A stretch of 64,000 bases of DNA from Flavobacteriaceae bacterium (GCA_018402385.1 JAGYJA010000003.1:186001-250000); one strand, 5' to 3'; shown: positions 35,578 through 45,363, counted from the first letter of the stretch. Translations and numbers: made by a program. The notes: a model not told the origin generated them from the letters alone.

Positions 35578-36495
35578 ATGATTCACGGTACGCATAACGC
35601 ACTTGATGACTCTCGCAATAAAGCCATTAAAATCTTTATCAATGGTATATTACACCCTCGAGAAGAAGCAAAAATCTCTGTTTTTGATAGTGGTTATCTG
35701 GTAGGTGATGGGGTTTGGGAGGCTTTTAGAGTGCATCAAGGTAAAATGATTTTTGTGCACAAACACCTCGACCGTCTTTGGCAATCGGCTAAGGTGGTGG
35801 GGATTGCAATTCCTTTCAGCAGGGAGGAGTTATTGCAAAACATCCAAACCACACTGGATGCTAATGAAATGAAAGACCACATCCATGTGCGCGTTATGCT
35901 TACACGGGGCATTAAAAAAACACCTTCACAAGACCCGCGGCTTACCATTTCAGGTCCCAATCTTGTCATTATTGCCGAACACAAAGCTGCCTCTCCTGAA
36001 ACTAAAAATAAAGGAATCACCCTATTTACTTCCACCTTTCGCAGAGGTTCCCCTGACTATCTCGACCCGCGCTTGAATTGTCACAGCAAGTTACACGAAG
36101 TGCAAGCTTTAATGCAAGCCCTGGAAGCCGGTGCAGATGAAGCCCTGATGCTCGATATCCACGGTTTTGTTTCTACCTGTAATGCAACCAACTTTTTTAT
36201 GGTTAAAAACGACGAAGTGTGGACCTCTACCGGACAGTACTGTATGAATGGCATCACACGCGGAAATATCATTTCACTTTGTGAGCAAAACAACATCGTT
36301 TGCAAACAGAAAAACTATTCGCTGTTTGATGTTTATGGTGCAGATGAAGCCTTTGTTACAGGCACTTTTGGCGGTCTCACTCCTGTAACTAAGATCGATG
36401 GTAAAACTATTGGTGATGGAAAATGCGGCCCCGTCACGGAACGGTTAAGCCGACTTTATCAAGAACTTGTCACAAAAGAAATTCAATTTTCATAA
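35578..36495 (+). CDS. Class IV PLP aminotransferase (BCAT / D-amino acid / lyase group)
   Basis: 305 residues. PLP Lys171 lies in CHSKLHEVQAL and the Glu at EALMLDIHGFVST anchors the pyridine nitrogen. VTGTFGGLTPV near the end and GVWEAFRVHQGK near the start are also family signatures. Members act on branched-chain or D-amino acids or on aminodeoxychorismate; the sequence does not decide. The sulfotransferase gene begins at the base after the stop, so the two enzymes are surely co-expressed. Confidence 0.85.
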   Translation: MIHGTHNALDDSRNKAIKIFINGILHPREEAKISVFDSGYLVGDGVWEAFRVHQGKMIFVHKHLDRLWQSAKVVGIAIPFSREELLQNIQTTLDANEMKDHIHVRVMLTRGIKKTPSQDPRLTISGPNLVIIAEHKAASPETKNKGITLFTSTFRRGSPDYLDPRLNCHSKLHEVQALMQALEAGADEALMLDIHGFVSTCNATNFFMVKNDEVWTSTGQYCMNGITRGNIISLCEQNNIVCKQKNYSLFDVYGADEAFVTGTFGGLTPVTKIDGKTIGDGKCGPVTERLSRLYQELVTKEIQFS

Positions 36496-37224
36496 ATGGC
36501 AGCTCCCATTAAACGCATATCACTTTGGTCCGGCCCACGAAATATCTCTACTACTTTGATGTATTCTTTTGCTCAGCGAATAGACACTCAGGTTTTTGAC
36601 GAGCCGCTATATGGTTTTTACCTAAAAAACAGCCAAGCTAAAGAATATCACCCCGGAGCTGATGAAATCATCAAAACGATGGAAACCAGTGGTGAAAAAG
36701 TCGTTGAAATGATGAAAACGCATTCTGAAAAACCGGTACTGTTTTTTAAAAACATGACCCATCATTTAGTACCCGGCTTGGATCGTGATTTCTTAAAAGA
36801 CTTGACCAATGTCATCCTGACCCGCGACCCTGTGGAAATGCTCCCCTCTTATGCTGAAGTGGTTGAAACCCCAACACTTGAAGATGTGGGTTATAAAATG
36901 CATGTAGAACTTGTAGAGCAACTGCAAAAAAACAATTTACCTGTTATCGTAATAGATTCAAAAGCGGTCTTGTTAAATCCGGAAAAGCAATTACAAAAAT
37001 TATGTGAGGCTATCGGCATCTCTTTTGACCCGGCGATGTTAAAGTGGACACCCGATGCCCGGTCTGAGGATGGAAGCTGGGCAAAGTATTGGTATACAAA
37101 CATTCATAAATCATCAGGATTTATACCTTACCAACCGAAAACAAAACCTTTTCCTGAAAAACTCAAACCATTATTGGAAGAGTGTATGCCTTATTATGAG
37201 AAGTTATTAAAATTTGCAATTTAA
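36496..37224 (+). CDS. Sulfotransferase-like protein (PAPS-binding type)
   Basis: 242 residues. ISLWSGPRNISTTLMYSFAQ matches the 5'-phosphosulfate-binding loop, and ILTRDPVEMLPSY matches the 3'-phosphate motif (RDP...S). Cytosolic-type fold with no signal peptide. It would move sulfate from PAPS to a hydroxyl or amine. Coupled to the aminotransferase with zero spacing, so they may act on one substrate, for example a hydroxy or amino acid (inference). 3' end overlaps tadA by 4 nt. Confidence 0.8.
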   Translation: MAAPIKRISLWSGPRNISTTLMYSFAQRIDTQVFDEPLYGFYLKNSQAKEYHPGADEIIKTMETSGEKVVEMMKTHSEKPVLFFKNMTHHLVPGLDRDFLKDLTNVILTRDPVEMLPSYAEVVETPTLEDVGYKMHVELVEQLQKNNLPVIVIDSKAVLLNPEKQLQKLCEAIGISFDPAMLKWTPDARSEDGSWAKYWYTNIHKSSGFIPYQPKTKPFPEKLKPLLEECMPYYEKLLKFAI

Positions 37225-37670
37225 TTCAAATTCCGCTTCTCAATAAAAAATCGTTTTAATATTTCGGATGCTTCTTCAGCTAAAACACCGCCTTCCAGCT
37301 TGGTCTTGGGATGAAGTTGGGTTTTCATAATGATACAACCCCGTTGCTCGTCCCTTGCACCATAAACGATGCGGTCAATCTGACTCCAGGCAAGCGCACC
37401 TGCACACATTTGACAGGGTTCAATGGTGACATAGAGTGTACATTTTTTCAGGTATTTTCCACCCAAATAATCGGCGGCAGCGGTGATGGCTTGCATTTCA
37501 GCATGAGCAGTAACGTCATTTAAGGTTTCGGTGAGGTTGTGTGCACGGGCAATGATTTTGTTTTCAACTACAATGACCGCACCAATAGGAATCTCACCTT
37601 TCGCGAAAGCGTTTTCAGCCTCCTGCAGGGCGCGTTTCATAAAATATGTGTCGTCAAAAGGTTCAAACAT
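37221..37670 (-). CDS. tadA: tRNA-specific adenosine-34 deaminase
   Basis: 149 residues. Zinc deaminase signature: HAEMQAI (His ~56, catalytic Glu two residues later) and EPCQMCAGAL with the two zinc Cys. It converts A34 to inosine in tRNA-Arg(ACG), and it is essential in most bacteria. C-terminal KRFFIEKRN is basic, consistent with tRNA binding. Convergent with the sulfotransferase. Other nucleobase deaminases share the motif, but the length and EIPIGAVIV head fit TadA. Confidence 0.9.
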   Translation of the reverse strand: MFEPFDDTYFMKRALQEAENAFAKGEIPIGAVIVVENKIIARAHNLTETLNDVTAHAEMQAITAAADYLGGKYLKKCTLYVTIEPCQMCAGALAWSQIDRIVYGARDEQRGCIIMKTQLHPKTKLEGGVLAEEASEILKRFFIEKRNLN

Positions 37671-37671
37671 A

Positions 37672-37706
37672 AAAATTCCAAATTACAAGTACCAAATTCC
37701 AAAAGG
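37672..37706. repeat. Low-complexity AAATTCCAAA direct repeats upstream of tadA and dxs
   Basis: The stretch has three related units (AAATTCC, AAATTAC, AAATTCC, each followed by AAA or near). Simple direct repeats of this kind I recall as common in flavobacterial intergenic DNA. No function assigned. Confidence 0.45.
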
Positions 37707-37790
37707 GTGGTGAGTGGCTAGAGATGAGAGGTGAGTTATAAACAACTCAAAGACTCAAATCTAAACAGCTAAAATACAACTTCAATTGTT

Positions 37791-37798
37791 TACTTTTG
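37791..37798 (+). promoter_or_regulatory. dxs -7 box, four bases before the start codon
   Basis: TACTTTTG fits TAnnTTTG. With start of transcription ~4 nt past the G, it falls at about 37802, and the ATG is at 37803, so the mRNA would be leaderless. Confidence 0.5.
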
Positions 37799-37802
37799 CA
37801 GT

Positions 37803-39572
37803 ATGGCAGCATCTTTATTAGACACCATTTCCTTTCCGGAGGATTTACGCAAACTGGCACCAGGGCAATTGCCTCAGGTTGCCATGGAGTTGCGCAAGTT
37901 TATCATTGATATTGTTGCTACTAAAGAAGGTCATCTGGGTGCCAGCCTGGGTGTAGTAGAGTTAACAATTGCGCTACATTATGTATTCAACACTCCAGAT
38001 GATATTTTGGTTTGGGATGTGGGACATCAGGCTTACGGACATAAAATACTTACAGGTCGAAAAAAAGAATTTGACACAAACAGGCGTTTGAATGGCATAA
38101 GCGGTTTTCCGAAAAGGGAAGAAAGTGTTTTTGATCCTTTTGGCGTGGGACACAGTTCGACAGCCATTTCTGCCACCTTGGGGATGGCTATTGCAGCTCA
38201 ACTTAACGGCAATACAAAGCGTCAACACATAGCTGTGGTGGGTGATGCTTCAATAGCTTCAGGAATGGCTTTTGAAGGACTCAATCACGCCGGTGTTACT
38301 AACACAAACCTTTTAGTCATCCTAAACGACAACGCCATAGGCATTGACCCCAGTGTGGGTGCTTTAAAGGAATATTTGACCAAAGCTACTCTCAAAAGAA
38401 CGCCCAAACAAGACAATATTTTTGAAGCCTTGAATTTTGATTATTCGGGTCCGGTTGATGGGCATAATTTATTGGAATTGCTGCAGGAGTTGGAACGTTT
38501 AAAGAAGGTGCCGGGTCCTAAACTGCTTCACGTTATTACTAAAAAAGGAAAAGGCCTCCGTCAAGCGGAAGAAGACCAGGTAAAATATCATGCTCCCGGA
38601 AAATTCAATAAAGACACAGGTGATTTACTGCCTAAATCGGCTGTATTACAACCACCAAAATTTCAGGATGTATTTGGAATTACAATGGTAGAACTTGCCG
38701 AACAAAACCCAAAAATCATGGGCATCACTCCGGCAATGCCCACGGGGAGCTCTTTAAAGTTTATGATGGATAAATTTCCTTCCCGGGCATTTGATGTGGG
38801 AATTGCTGAGCAGCACGCAGTTACTTTTTCTGCGGGTTTGGTAACTCAGGGAATGATAGTTTTTTGTAATATCTACTCTACTTTTTTACAGCGCGCTTAT
38901 GATCAGGTGATTCATGATGTGTGTTTACAAAAGCTTCCGGTGATTTTTTGTTTGGATCGCGCAGGAATTGTGGGTGAAGACGGCGCGACACATCACGGAA
39001 TTTTTGATTTAGGGTATTTGCGTTGCATTCCCAATTTGATTGTTTTCGCTCCGCGAAATGAAATAGAGTTACGCAATATGATGTATACAGCTTCACTGGG
39101 GCTAGAATTACCCATTGCGATAAGATATCCCCGAGGACGTGGCAGGTTGATGGATTGGAAACAACCCTTTTCTAAAATTGAAATCGGTAAAGGAGTACAA
39201 ATCAAGAAAGGACCTTCAATGGCGGTGCTCACTATTGGCACAATAATAAACAACGTTATAGATGCATTGGAATCTATTGAAAGTTCCAAAATTGCTCTTT
39301 ATGATATGCGATTTGTAAAACCTTTGGATGAGGCATTGCTGCATACTGTTTTCAAAACACATAAAACTATCATCACTGTTGAAGATGGCATAAAGACAAG
39401 TGGTTTTGGGAGTGCTATTCTTGAGTTTGCTGCACAACACAATTACAAAAACAACATCCAACTGCTAGGAGTTTCTGATTTTTTTCCTGAACACGGCACC
39501 ATTGAAGAGCTTCTAGATTTGAGTGGCCTTTCAACAAACAAGATTGCTGATTTTTTAAGTAAACTTCAATAA
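37803..39572 (+). CDS. dxs: 1-Deoxy-D-xylulose-5-phosphate synthase
   Basis: 589 residues, slightly shorter than the usual ~620. TPP-dependent: GDASIASGMAFEGLNHAG is the TPP motif, and GHQAYGHKILTGR and VGIAEQHAVTFSAGL (Glu and His of the transketolase active site) are visible. Condenses pyruvate and glyceraldehyde 3-phosphate in the first step of the MEP isoprenoid pathway. The prenyl synthase at 28.4 kb uses its downstream products. The ATG lies four bases after a TACTTTTG box. Confidence 0.95.
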   Translation: MAASLLDTISFPEDLRKLAPGQLPQVAMELRKFIIDIVATKEGHLGASLGVVELTIALHYVFNTPDDILVWDVGHQAYGHKILTGRKKEFDTNRRLNGISGFPKREESVFDPFGVGHSSTAISATLGMAIAAQLNGNTKRQHIAVVGDASIASGMAFEGLNHAGVTNTNLLVILNDNAIGIDPSVGALKEYLTKATLKRTPKQDNIFEALNFDYSGPVDGHNLLELLQELERLKKVPGPKLLHVITKKGKGLRQAEEDQVKYHAPGKFNKDTGDLLPKSAVLQPPKFQDVFGITMVELAEQNPKIMGITPAMPTGSSLKFMMDKFPSRAFDVGIAEQHAVTFSAGLVTQGMIVFCNIYSTFLQRAYDQVIHDVCLQKLPVIFCLDRAGIVGEDGATHHGIFDLGYLRCIPNLIVFAPRNEIELRNMMYTASLGLELPIAIRYPRGRGRLMDWKQPFSKIEIGKGVQIKKGPSMAVLTIGTIINNVIDALESIESSKIALYDMRFVKPLDEALLHTVFKTHKTIITVEDGIKTSGFGSAILEFAAQHNYKNNIQLLGVSDFFPEHGTIEELLDLSGLSTNKIADFLSKLQ

Positions 39573-39602
39573 AAAAAGACTGCCATTTCTGACAGTCTTT
39601 TT
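39573..39602. terminator. Bidirectional terminator between dxs and the M36 peptidase
   Basis: AAAAAGACTG (39573-39582) pairs with CAGTCTTTTT (39593-39602). It starts within the dxs stop codon region. Confidence 0.8.
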
Positions 39603-39631
39603 CAAATAAACAATTAAACTAATAAAAAAAA

Positions 39632-42232
39632 TTATCTGATTATCAATTTTGAGTTGTGCGTATAATTTTCACCTTCAATTTGAATTATGTACACGCCTGT
39701 TTTTAAATTACCTGTTTGCAGATTCACGGTACCTGTCATATTAACTTCCTGAGAAAATACTATTCGTCCGTTAATATCAAAGATAGAAATCTTACTTTGC
39801 CCCATATCTTGTCTAGTGACTATATTGATATCTCCATCTGAAGGGTTGGGGTAAATCATAATGTTATTGAGTGATTGGTCTTCAGTACTTAGCAAACAGT
39901 CTTCCGGAACATCAAAAGCTTCAACCTGGTCAAAGCGGTTATTTGAACTTCCTTGACTTGCGCTTAAGCCCAATCCTCTGTTTGCAAATACATTCCATAT
40001 CAAACATCTGTTTACGCCATCATTAGCGAGTTCATCTGCTTGAAGAATAGCGTCTCTACCTGTAACAAATCCGGGATTACAAGGTTGTAGTTTTAAGGCA
40101 TCAACAACAAGTTGTAATGCGATGTTATTACCGCCTGTTCCTTCATAGATATCTGGGTCAAATCCATATTCATCAATTAATGCCCAAGTCAAATCCCAAA
40201 GCATAGTTGCCCATACAAAACCAATTCCGTGTGGTTGAGAAATACCTTGATTATTTGTTGCTGCATATGTAAAAGGATTGATTGAAAAATCTGTACTATA
40301 AGGTGCAGGTCTGATTCCATTTCCATCAATGGGTTGTCCAATTGCAAATGTACCAATACCTCTTCTTTGCCCGGGAGTATCCCCTTCTTTCATAGTGAGA
40401 ATGAGTCCAAAATAATCGCTCCATCCCTCTCCCATTTGTTCATCATTACCAAGACATCCTGTGTTAAATGCACCGCCGGTGAGTCTGTTTGAAATACCAT
40501 GTCCATACTCGTGTGCAATTATTCCATTATCTAAAGTTCCATCAATATTATAGGGGCCAGCATCTAAAATGGTCCCATTGATTGTTGCGCCACCATCTAA
40601 TGCAGTAATTAATGCTTCTCCATCTGTTTGGTTTACCATAAGTGAAGGAATGGTAACGCTGCCTCCCACATCGCCTGGTGCCATAGCAAAGGGTGCTCCA
40701 GGTTCATTATTTACAATGATTACTGCAACTGCTCCTTGGTTTTCTGCAGCTAAAGCTTTGAATCCAAATTGGCATTCACCCCTTCTAATTACAACTATTT
40801 TTCCATTTAAGTCGCCACCATTTGTAATGGCATCACAGGCATCATTAGGGTCTGTTGATGCTCCAGAATTGTTATCTATAACCAATGCTAGATCTGCGGT
40901 GAGCGGTGTAGTTGGTATAGGTGCTCCAAAATTTGCGCCTATTCCCTCATATCCACCTGCTAATGGACCATTATTTATAGTTAAAACCTCACCCGGAGGT
41001 CCTTGAGCACTCCATAAATACATTTGCATTCTGGGTCTATTACCTTCCGGAGGTGTTCCAAAGTTAGCATTGTTTAAACCCCCACCATCTTGTGCATCTG
41101 CATTTACTGAATCGTTTCCAAGACCTTGACCTGAATAATTTGTTTCCTGAAAATTACCACTGGCTTCGTCAAAACCATATCTAGAAAAAACATCGTGTAT
41201 AATATTGTTCCAGTAGAATAAGTTAGTTGTTGCACCATCTATATATCCAACAGGCTGTTGATTAAAGTTGAAAGGAAAATCAAAATTTAAATCCGGACCT
41301 CCTTCTGCAGAGTTTCCAGTATTATTTCCAGCTAAATCTGCTCTTGCTCTTACGTTATTACCTCTGGTGACAGTAAATTCAGGTCCGGCAACGCCATTGG
41401 TGTCGTGCCATCCAAAAGGGGAAGTAAGTGGATCTGCCGGTTCTAAAATTAGTTCATCATCACCGTGATTTGGACTTTCATTTGGCAATGCAAAAACTCG
41501 ATATTGTGCCCCGTCAACTAAGCTGTTTGTTGCATTGACTTCAAGAATACTTTTTTCAATGATTCTTGAAGCTGCCATATTGTGTTCTGTTAAGTGTGCT
41601 TCTCCAAAATTACAACTTGTCACCCAGTCAAGGGTATTCAATAACTGTCCTGTTTGAGCATCAATGCGCACACTGTACCAATGACTTCCGTCCAGGATAT
41701 AAATGTCTAAATCCCAAGCAAGACGTAATGTTGTTTGTTCTTCATTGGGCTGTAATACTAACTTGACATTGATGTTTTCCTGTGAAATTGCACCCGTATT
41801 GAAAATATATTTATTTACATCTGGTGTTTCAATTAACTGAAGTCCGGATGGAGTGTTGAGCCCCAATTGAGAAGCTGCTTGAAAGATGGCTTGCTCTGGT
41901 GTAAGGCCGGGACTTGTCGTATTCACTTTCTGAGATAGAAAAGGGATAAAACTTTGCGTAAGGTGCTTGATTTCATTGTTGTTTGATATCGCAAAATTTG
42001 CTATGGCATTGAATACCTCAATTCCTTGATATCGTTGTACACTGTAAACGTGATTTACTTTTGTGCTTTTTGAATAATGTTGACTATAAATTTCAACGTC
42101 TGAAACATCTTGAGTTGTTAATCCCAACTGGAAACGGTTTTCATTAAAATAAGAGTCAATAACGCCTGAAAAGTCTTGAGCGTTTAAGAACCCAAAACAG
42201 ATAAAGGCAAGAAATAAAATAGTTTTTTTCAT
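39632..42232 (-). CDS. Secreted M36 (fungalysin) metallopeptidase with PA domain and T9SS sorting domain
   Basis: 866 residues. Signal peptide (MKKTILFLAFICFGFLNA), an N-terminal FTP-like propeptide region, and a catalytic domain with HEYGHGISNRL (zinc ligands His574 and His578, Glu575). A PA domain (~440-560, with RRGECQFGFKALAAENQGA) is inserted before the zinc site. The last ~75 residues (IYPNPSDGDINIV through LKTGVYIIQIEGE to KLIIR) are a type A sorting domain that directs the enzyme to the T9SS. Probably a cell-surface or released protease degrading proteins. The sorting domain links it to the PorT-like gene at 8.8 kb. Confidence 0.93.
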   Translation of the reverse strand: MKKTILFLAFICFGFLNAQDFSGVIDSYFNENRFQLGLTTQDVSDVEIYSQHYSKSTKVNHVYSVQRYQGIEVFNAIANFAISNNNEIKHLTQSFIPFLSQKVNTTSPGLTPEQAIFQAASQLGLNTPSGLQLIETPDVNKYIFNTGAISQENINVKLVLQPNEEQTTLRLAWDLDIYILDGSHWYSVRIDAQTGQLLNTLDWVTSCNFGEAHLTEHNMAASRIIEKSILEVNATNSLVDGAQYRVFALPNESPNHGDDELILEPADPLTSPFGWHDTNGVAGPEFTVTRGNNVRARADLAGNNTGNSAEGGPDLNFDFPFNFNQQPVGYIDGATTNLFYWNNIIHDVFSRYGFDEASGNFQETNYSGQGLGNDSVNADAQDGGGLNNANFGTPPEGNRPRMQMYLWSAQGPPGEVLTINNGPLAGGYEGIGANFGAPIPTTPLTADLALVIDNNSGASTDPNDACDAITNGGDLNGKIVVIRRGECQFGFKALAAENQGAVAVIIVNNEPGAPFAMAPGDVGGSVTIPSLMVNQTDGEALITALDGGATINGTILDAGPYNIDGTLDNGIIAHEYGHGISNRLTGGAFNTGCLGNDEQMGEGWSDYFGLILTMKEGDTPGQRRGIGTFAIGQPIDGNGIRPAPYSTDFSINPFTYAATNNQGISQPHGIGFVWATMLWDLTWALIDEYGFDPDIYEGTGGNNIALQLVVDALKLQPCNPGFVTGRDAILQADELANDGVNRCLIWNVFANRGLGLSASQGSSNNRFDQVEAFDVPEDCLLSTEDQSLNNIMIYPNPSDGDINIVTRQDMGQSKISIFDINGRIVFSQEVNMTGTVNLQTGNLKTGVYIIQIEGENYTHNSKLIIR

Positions 42233-42353
42233 TTTAAGAGGGAATTATGGCAGTAAACCATTAATATATTGATAGTTAAAAATTTAATTTGTTAAATATA
42301 GTGGAAACTTGTTAAACTAACAAATGTTTGTTTTGTTTTAACTTTTCAATTTT

Positions 42354-43703
42354 TCATTGAACGTTTTTGCCGTTTAGCTTATTGAAGATTAATAAAGCAT
42401 TGCCATCAGTTAACCCGGCAATATAAGTACAGGTATTTATTAAATAATCATACAATGTTGCCTTTCCATCATTTATCAAAAAATCAAGTTCTTCAAGTAG
42501 CAACTTGTCATAATGTGAACTTTTTGAAAGGTGATAATTTTCAACTGCCTGGGTATAGGCATCGAGCAGTGTCGATAATATTTTGTAGCCGGCTATTTCC
42601 TTGTCGATGACCTCTCTGCTTTTGTAAATTTTTTGGATGCTTATTTTTATAATATCATTGATTTGAGCTTGAAACGAACTTTTCTCTAATAGGGATTGAT
42701 TAAATTCGCCTTTAAGGATTTGTGCTTCGTTTTCGATAAAAATACTAATTGCTTCTGTTATCAATCGGTTTATGGCGAGCGATCTTAAATAGCTAATCCT
42801 GTCTGAAGTATTTTTTAATTGGTGGTATTTTGAAATATTCAAGCTATCCTTAACAAGTTTTGTCAAATACTCCAGAGCATATTCCTCATCAATCCATCCC
42901 AGATTAATCCCGTCTTCAAAATCGATAATCGTGTAACAAATGTCATCTGCTGCCTCCACTAAAAATGCCAGCGGGTGCCTGTTATAGTGAATTTCTTCTT
43001 TACTTCCTCTTTTAATTAATCCTAATTCTTGTGCAACTTCATCAAAAAATGGAGCATCAGATTGAAAGACTCCAAACTTTTTATCACAAATAGCTCCGGT
43101 GGGCTTTTTGGGCAGAGATTCTTTGGGGTATTTCATAAAAGCACCCAGGGTAGCATACGTGAGACGCAAACCGCCTTCTACTCCTTCCCTGCTTTGGGTT
43201 AAAATTTTAAAGCCGTTTGCATTTCCTTCAAAGTCGATGAGGTCTTGGTATTGTTTTTCAGAAAGCTGGTTTTTAAACCGTTTGCCGTTTCCGTTAAGGA
43301 AATAATTGCCAATGGCTTTTTCGCCACTGTGGCCAAAGGGTGGGTTTCCAATATCATGAGCTAACGATGCCGCAGCGACGATGGCACCAAAATCATGGAT
43401 GGTATATCCTAAAGTGTCTTTTAAATGAGGATGCTTTTCCAAAATGGCTTTGCCCACTTGACGCCCTAAAGAGCGACCCACTACCGAAACTTCCAAGCTG
43501 TGAGTTAAGCGCGTGTGTACAAAATCTGTTTTTGACAAGGGAATGACCTGGGTTTTGTCCTGCAAGCTTCTAAAGGCAGATGAAAAAATAATTCGGTCAT
43601 AATCTACTTCAAAGGCAAGGCGTGTTTCATCCTGTTCTATGCGAATTCTTTTGGTTGTATCACCTTGTTTTTTCAGTGATAACAATTGTTCCCATTGCAT
43701 CAT
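42354..43703 (-). CDS. dgt: Deoxyguanosinetriphosphate triphosphohydrolase (dGTPase)
   Basis: About 450 residues from ATG 43703 (the frame continues to 43802 through non-homologous repeat-rich DNA). HD domain: THSLEVSVVGRSLG (His), SLAHDIGNPPFGHSGE (HD), and later AFLVEAADDICYTIIDFEDG (Asp). The front has RIIFSSAFRSLQDKTQV, usual for bacterial Dgt. It cuts dNTP, chiefly dGTP, to nucleoside and triphosphate, lowering dNTP pools and restricting phage or mutagenesis. Acts against the ribonucleotide reductase made from 51-55 kb. Confidence 0.92.
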   Translation of the reverse strand: MMQWEQLLSLKKQGDTTKRIRIEQDETRLAFEVDYDRIIFSSAFRSLQDKTQVIPLSKTDFVHTRLTHSLEVSVVGRSLGRQVGKAILEKHPHLKDTLGYTIHDFGAIVAAASLAHDIGNPPFGHSGEKAIGNYFLNGNGKRFKNQLSEKQYQDLIDFEGNANGFKILTQSREGVEGGLRLTYATLGAFMKYPKESLPKKPTGAICDKKFGVFQSDAPFFDEVAQELGLIKRGSKEEIHYNRHPLAFLVEAADDICYTIIDFEDGINLGWIDEEYALEYLTKLVKDSLNISKYHQLKNTSDRISYLRSLAINRLITEAISIFIENEAQILKGEFNQSLLEKSSFQAQINDIIKISIQKIYKSREVIDKEIAGYKILSTLLDAYTQAVENYHLSKSSHYDKLLLEELDFLINDGKATLYDYLINTCTYIAGLTDGNALLIFNKLNGKNVQ

Positions 43704-44000
43704 AGGTTGTTTCTGGTTTAGGGTTTCTTGTTTCTTGTTTCTTTTTGGAAATGATTCTAGTTTCTTAGTCAAACTCAGTACTGAACACTGAGCACCGAAC
43801 ACTAAGCTAAATCACACTCAAAAACTATTCTGCAATATACTACTATTCACCTAAAATTTGTATGTAATCAAAAAGAACCCGGGTTAACAATTACATAACG
43901 TTGTAATGATAAATACTTAATTTTCATGTAACACGAACTTTACATAGTTGGGGTTTCTTTGTACCATCAAAATTTTAAAAATCTTTAAAAACTTAAACAC
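43704..44000. other. Intergenic region with ACTGAACACT repeats and an inverted repeat
   Basis: About 300 nt, no gene. 43770-43805 has ACTGAACACTGAG / ACCGAACACTAAG direct repeats. ATTACA (43890-43895) and TGTAAT (43902-43907) are an inverted repeat around TAACGT. TTTCTTTG near 43955 is one base off the -7 box for the lipoprotein gene. Confidence 0.45.
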
Positions 44001-45271
44001 ATGAAAAAATCTTTTTGTCCTTACTTTCAATAGTAGCACTAGGACTAGTAACAAGTTGTAGTAGTGATGATGATAACACGCCCATCACAGATGACGACGG
44101 AGGTCAAGTTATTGACAATGTATTATCAGGCGTAATGACCGAGGATAGGGAATTGACCAATGACATTATTTGGAGAATCGAAGGTAGATATGTTGTGCCT
44201 GATGGCATTACATTAACTATTCAAGAAGGAACTATTCTTCAAGGTGGACCCGGACAAGGAGCAAATGCATCTGTTCTTATTGTTGCCAGAGGAGGAACAA
44301 TTCTTGCTGAAGGAACAGCTTCTCAACCCATTATCTTTACCGCTGCAGGTGATAATATCCAAATTGGACAAACTGCCGGTACTAACCTTGATGAAAACGA
44401 CAGAGGTTTATGGGGGGGTGTGATTGTATTAGGAAGAGCTCCAAGTTCATTTGAAGGTGATGCTCCTGAGTGGCAAATTGAAGGGATTCCTGCAAATGAT
44501 CCAAACGGTCGTTATGGTGGAACTATCCCAAATGATAATTCCGGAATATTGAGATATGTATCTATCAGACATGGTGGTACTTTAATTGGTGAAGGAAATG
44601 AAATCAATGGACTTACTCTTGGAGGAGTTGGAAACGGAACTGTGATTGATCACATTGAAGTTGTCGCTAATGTGGATGATGGTATTGAGTGGTTTGGTGG
44701 AACGGTAAACTCTTCAAATTTGGTAGTTTGGTCTTGTGGTGATGATGCATTTGATTTAGATCAAGCTTATTCAGGTACTATTTCAAATATCTTAGGTGTT
44801 CAGGGAGATAATTCTGACCACGCATTTGAAATTGATGGACCAGAAGGTAGTTTTGAGGATTCTTTCATTATAGAAAATGCTACTTTAGTTGGTAATTTGG
44901 ATGCTACTAATGGAGAATATGCTGATTACAGAGATGGCGCAATGGGTGCTACAAACAATGTATATGCAATTGGTTTTAAAACAGATTCAGATGTTGAATT
45001 AGATAACAATGGTGTTGCTCAAAACTTTTTAGATGGTAAGTTGACTTTTTCAAACTGGGAGGTAACTTTACCTAATGGGGTAGCTAACGCAAATGATATC
45101 TTTGTAGAAAAAACTGCTGGAAATGAAAACCCTATTATCTTAAATCCTACATTTACTGAAAGAGCAGCTAGCTGGTCAACCGCAGTACCTGCTGGCCAAA
45201 ATACAGTAGGCGCAGATTTATCTGTATTTGGATGGACACTTACTATGCAACGTGCCAATCTTGGATTTTAA
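44001..45271 (+). CDS. Surface lipoprotein partner of the TonB receptor (frame broken at start)
   Basis: The ATG at 44001 (preceded by AAACAC) opens MKKSF but runs into TAG after 10 codons. The run of five T at 44012-44016 is one base short: with six, the frame reads MKKSFLSLLSIVALGLVTSC, a clean lipoprotein signal, continuing into SSDDDNTPITDDDGG. As given, only TTG 44015 opens this frame. The body has right-handed-helix-like repeats rich in G and N (IQEGTILQGGPGQGANASVL, IVARGGTILAEGTA). The SDDDN after Cys matches the surface-export signal of Bacteroidota. It precedes a TonB receptor, so it is probably its substrate-capture partner. Confidence 0.75.
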
Positions 45272-45297
45272 TTTTATATCCATACTATAAAACTTAT

Positions 45298-45331
45298 AAA
45301 TTGCCCGTCTCCTTTTGGGGCCGGGCAATTT
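45298..45331 (+). terminator. Hairpin between the lipoprotein and TonB receptor genes
   Basis: AAATTGCCCG (45298-45307) pairs with CGGGCAATTT (45322-45331). Ten-bp stem with 14-nt loop, few T after it, so likely an attenuator or mRNA-stabilising hairpin rather than a full stop. Confidence 0.65.
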
Positions 45332-45363
45332 ATCATTTCTAAATAAGATTTAAAACCACAACA

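Noticed and set aside
43704-43802. Longer dGTPase start
   Set aside because: The added 33 residues come from a repeat-rich intergenic stretch.
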